From positions 812,001 to 876,000 of the forward strand of contig JBAIZL010000061.1 of assembly GCA_036971475.1 (NCBI GenBank): a DNA stretch of 64,000 bases, written 5' to 3'. The notes below the pieces were generated by a model, which had not been told where the DNA came from, searched no databases, and saw nothing but the letters and a program-made list of their open reading frames with translations. The DNA is from Prosapia bicincta. Taxonomy: Eukaryota; Arthropoda; Insecta; Hemiptera; Cercopidae. Of this stretch, positions 62,541-64,000 are shown one piece after another (within the stretch, counting starts at the first letter, position 1; the number at the start of each line of letters is the position of its first letter). The translations under genes were made by a program, and so were the position numbers.

Positions 62541-64000
62541 GTATCCTTCCACATAAGCCTATTTAAATTATATAGTTTCAATTTATACTACACGAAATAA
62601 ACAAACTAACAAATAATGTAGCAAATATTTTATGAGTTATAATTTCATTCGCTCTTTCGCTAGATGACGTCAAAACGATTTTTATCATAGTTTAATTTCA
62701 AATAGAACACGAAAGTATACAACTTAAATTTTATTGTATAAAACAAAAAGTGTTTAACTGAAAACTAACGATGATTAGACTAAACTCTGAGCTACGCAAT
62801 TATGACTCACTGAATAACGGAAGTTTTTTTGTCAGAGAGTGGAACACTTTAAAGGGACAGTGGCTTGCTGTGAGTAGGTGAACTAATGCCGCAATACGTT
62901 TGCAGGGCACTTTAGCCAGGGTAGCACTGATTGGTCGTCGCAGTAGTGTCTTTGTAGGCTGCGACTGATAACCCTTTAAACTCATACTTTAGACCTCTTT
63001 TTCGTCACCTTTTCTGGCTAAAACGTCTCGCTTTCGGACTACTTCGACATCAACTCAGCTTTTATCAAGAAAATTTACTGAGGCTTAACTAAGTGATCAG
63101 GTCTGTGGTGATCTAGGCTCACAGCTATCTATGTTCTTATTATACATATATGTCTCTCCACAAAAAATTATACGTGCCCTTAAACATGAAGAAACTGAGA
63201 GAGTACATGAAACATAAAATAAACATTCTATAGATATAGACCTGGGCATAAGGTACACAAAAAATGCTTTTCTCACACAAGTTATAAAACATAAACGAAA
63301 AACATAAAAACAAAAATATATACAAATTCGATCTAAACTATTTACTTACAGAGAAAGCCGATACAATATTAATAAAATTGAAACAATGATTCATTAAAAC
63401 TCACCCAAAATAGTCTTTTCTGTTTTAATTTATCCTCTTGTCGATGCAACCCTTGGTCGGCACCTATCTCTTCCCAGAGTAGAACAGCTGTGATGTGTCT
63501 TGTAGGCATGACGAAACCGATAAATGTTGTGACAATTTTTACTCTGTTATCTCAAGAATGTGTTCTTAGGATAGTGAAAACATTTTTCAAAAACATTTGT
63601 TTTAGCTTTACAAAATGAGTTAAAAATTACTGTCTATTGTGCGTCGGTTTTATATATGAATCTTAATGCCTCGAGGCACTTTTGCTTTAAATACAGAATA
63701 ATTGTTCACGACTCAATTCTGGGTTTCCCAATATCTAATGAACATAGCTCTAACTCCAACCTTTATTTTAAAAATTGTGTGAAGGCATTCCAGATGGTGT
63801 TATGAATTTAAGCCGACATTATTCTGAATCACATAATTTTAGAGGGCGCCTAAACCTGTGGATATATTTATTAGCCAATCCTCCTCCATAGTAAATAATC
63901 TAGCAATTAAAACTAGTGGTCTTCCTCAAATACGATTAATTTCAATATGTTCACTTAAACATAACTGTAAAATCAAAAAACATGAACAATAAATTACGCA
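62541..64000. other. No feature seen
   Basis: AT-rich sequence with short chance ORFs (62800-62985, 63140-63325) and a slightly GC-richer patch at about 62840-63120. No recognisable gene, repeat or RNA. Confidence 0.35.

Overview
This window looks like AT-rich, gene-poor nuclear DNA of an invertebrate, most likely an arthropod (inference). The case rests on fragments of Penelope-like retroelements (PLEs), a hAT transposon, a pogo/Tigger-type MITE, a probable Polinton-type DNA polymerase relic, dense (TA)n and (AC)n microsatellites, and spliced but decayed exons. I found no intact protein-coding gene, and no tRNA or rRNA gene that I could recognise by eye. Almost everything supportable is mobile DNA, repeats and pseudogene remains.

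1-13.9 kb is one giant inverted repeat. The left arm (1-3564) and right arm (8292-13927) enclose a 4.7 kb spacer that holds a 13-copy 30-bp satellite (5051-5448). The right arm alone was hit by a PLE (about 11060-13500) and by a large (AC)n expansion (10567-10660). The PLE is internally inverted: the 5' half of its reverse transcriptase lies on the minus strand, and the rest (YVDD catalytic box, GIY-YIG endonuclease, 3' hammerhead ribozyme) on the plus strand, as expected from twin priming.

14-22 kb is mostly featureless AT-rich DNA with a degenerate coiled-coil ORF (15403-15846), a 14-bp minisatellite (about 19969-20100) and a solo PLE terminal repeat (20184-20465). 22.9-36.3 kb forms a second, older inverted repeat (arms about 22881-25230 and 33520-36300). 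Its interior holds 16-bp and 36-bp minisatellites, a GC-richer unrecognised stretch, a palindrome carrying two divergent hammerhead ribozymes (32359-32580) and a 5'-truncated PLE (32644-33507).

37-44 kb has a very long (AC)n tract, a 1.7 kb inverted copy of part of the first palindrome's spacer (about 38980-40690), and a diverged 1 kb tandem duplication. 44.8-50.9 kb is the remains of a minus-strand, multi-exon gene for an unrecognised helix-rich protein. It keeps splice sites and splice phase but carries stops and frameshifts. It was split by a PLE (48619-50673, 11-bp target duplication) and by a hAT element (45952-47124, 8-bp target duplication), and its hAT end was then tandemly duplicated.

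51.9-64 kb holds a pogo MITE, another hammerhead-bearing PLE end (about 52700), an exact 68-bp duplication beside a putative protein-primed DNA polymerase B tail (54196-54537), unclassified repeats, and a third, smaller inverted repeat (59480-61640).

The recurring theme is inversion. All three PLE copies are self-inverted in some way, the hammerhead ribozymes occur as a head-to-head pair, and three separate long inverted repeats share the window.
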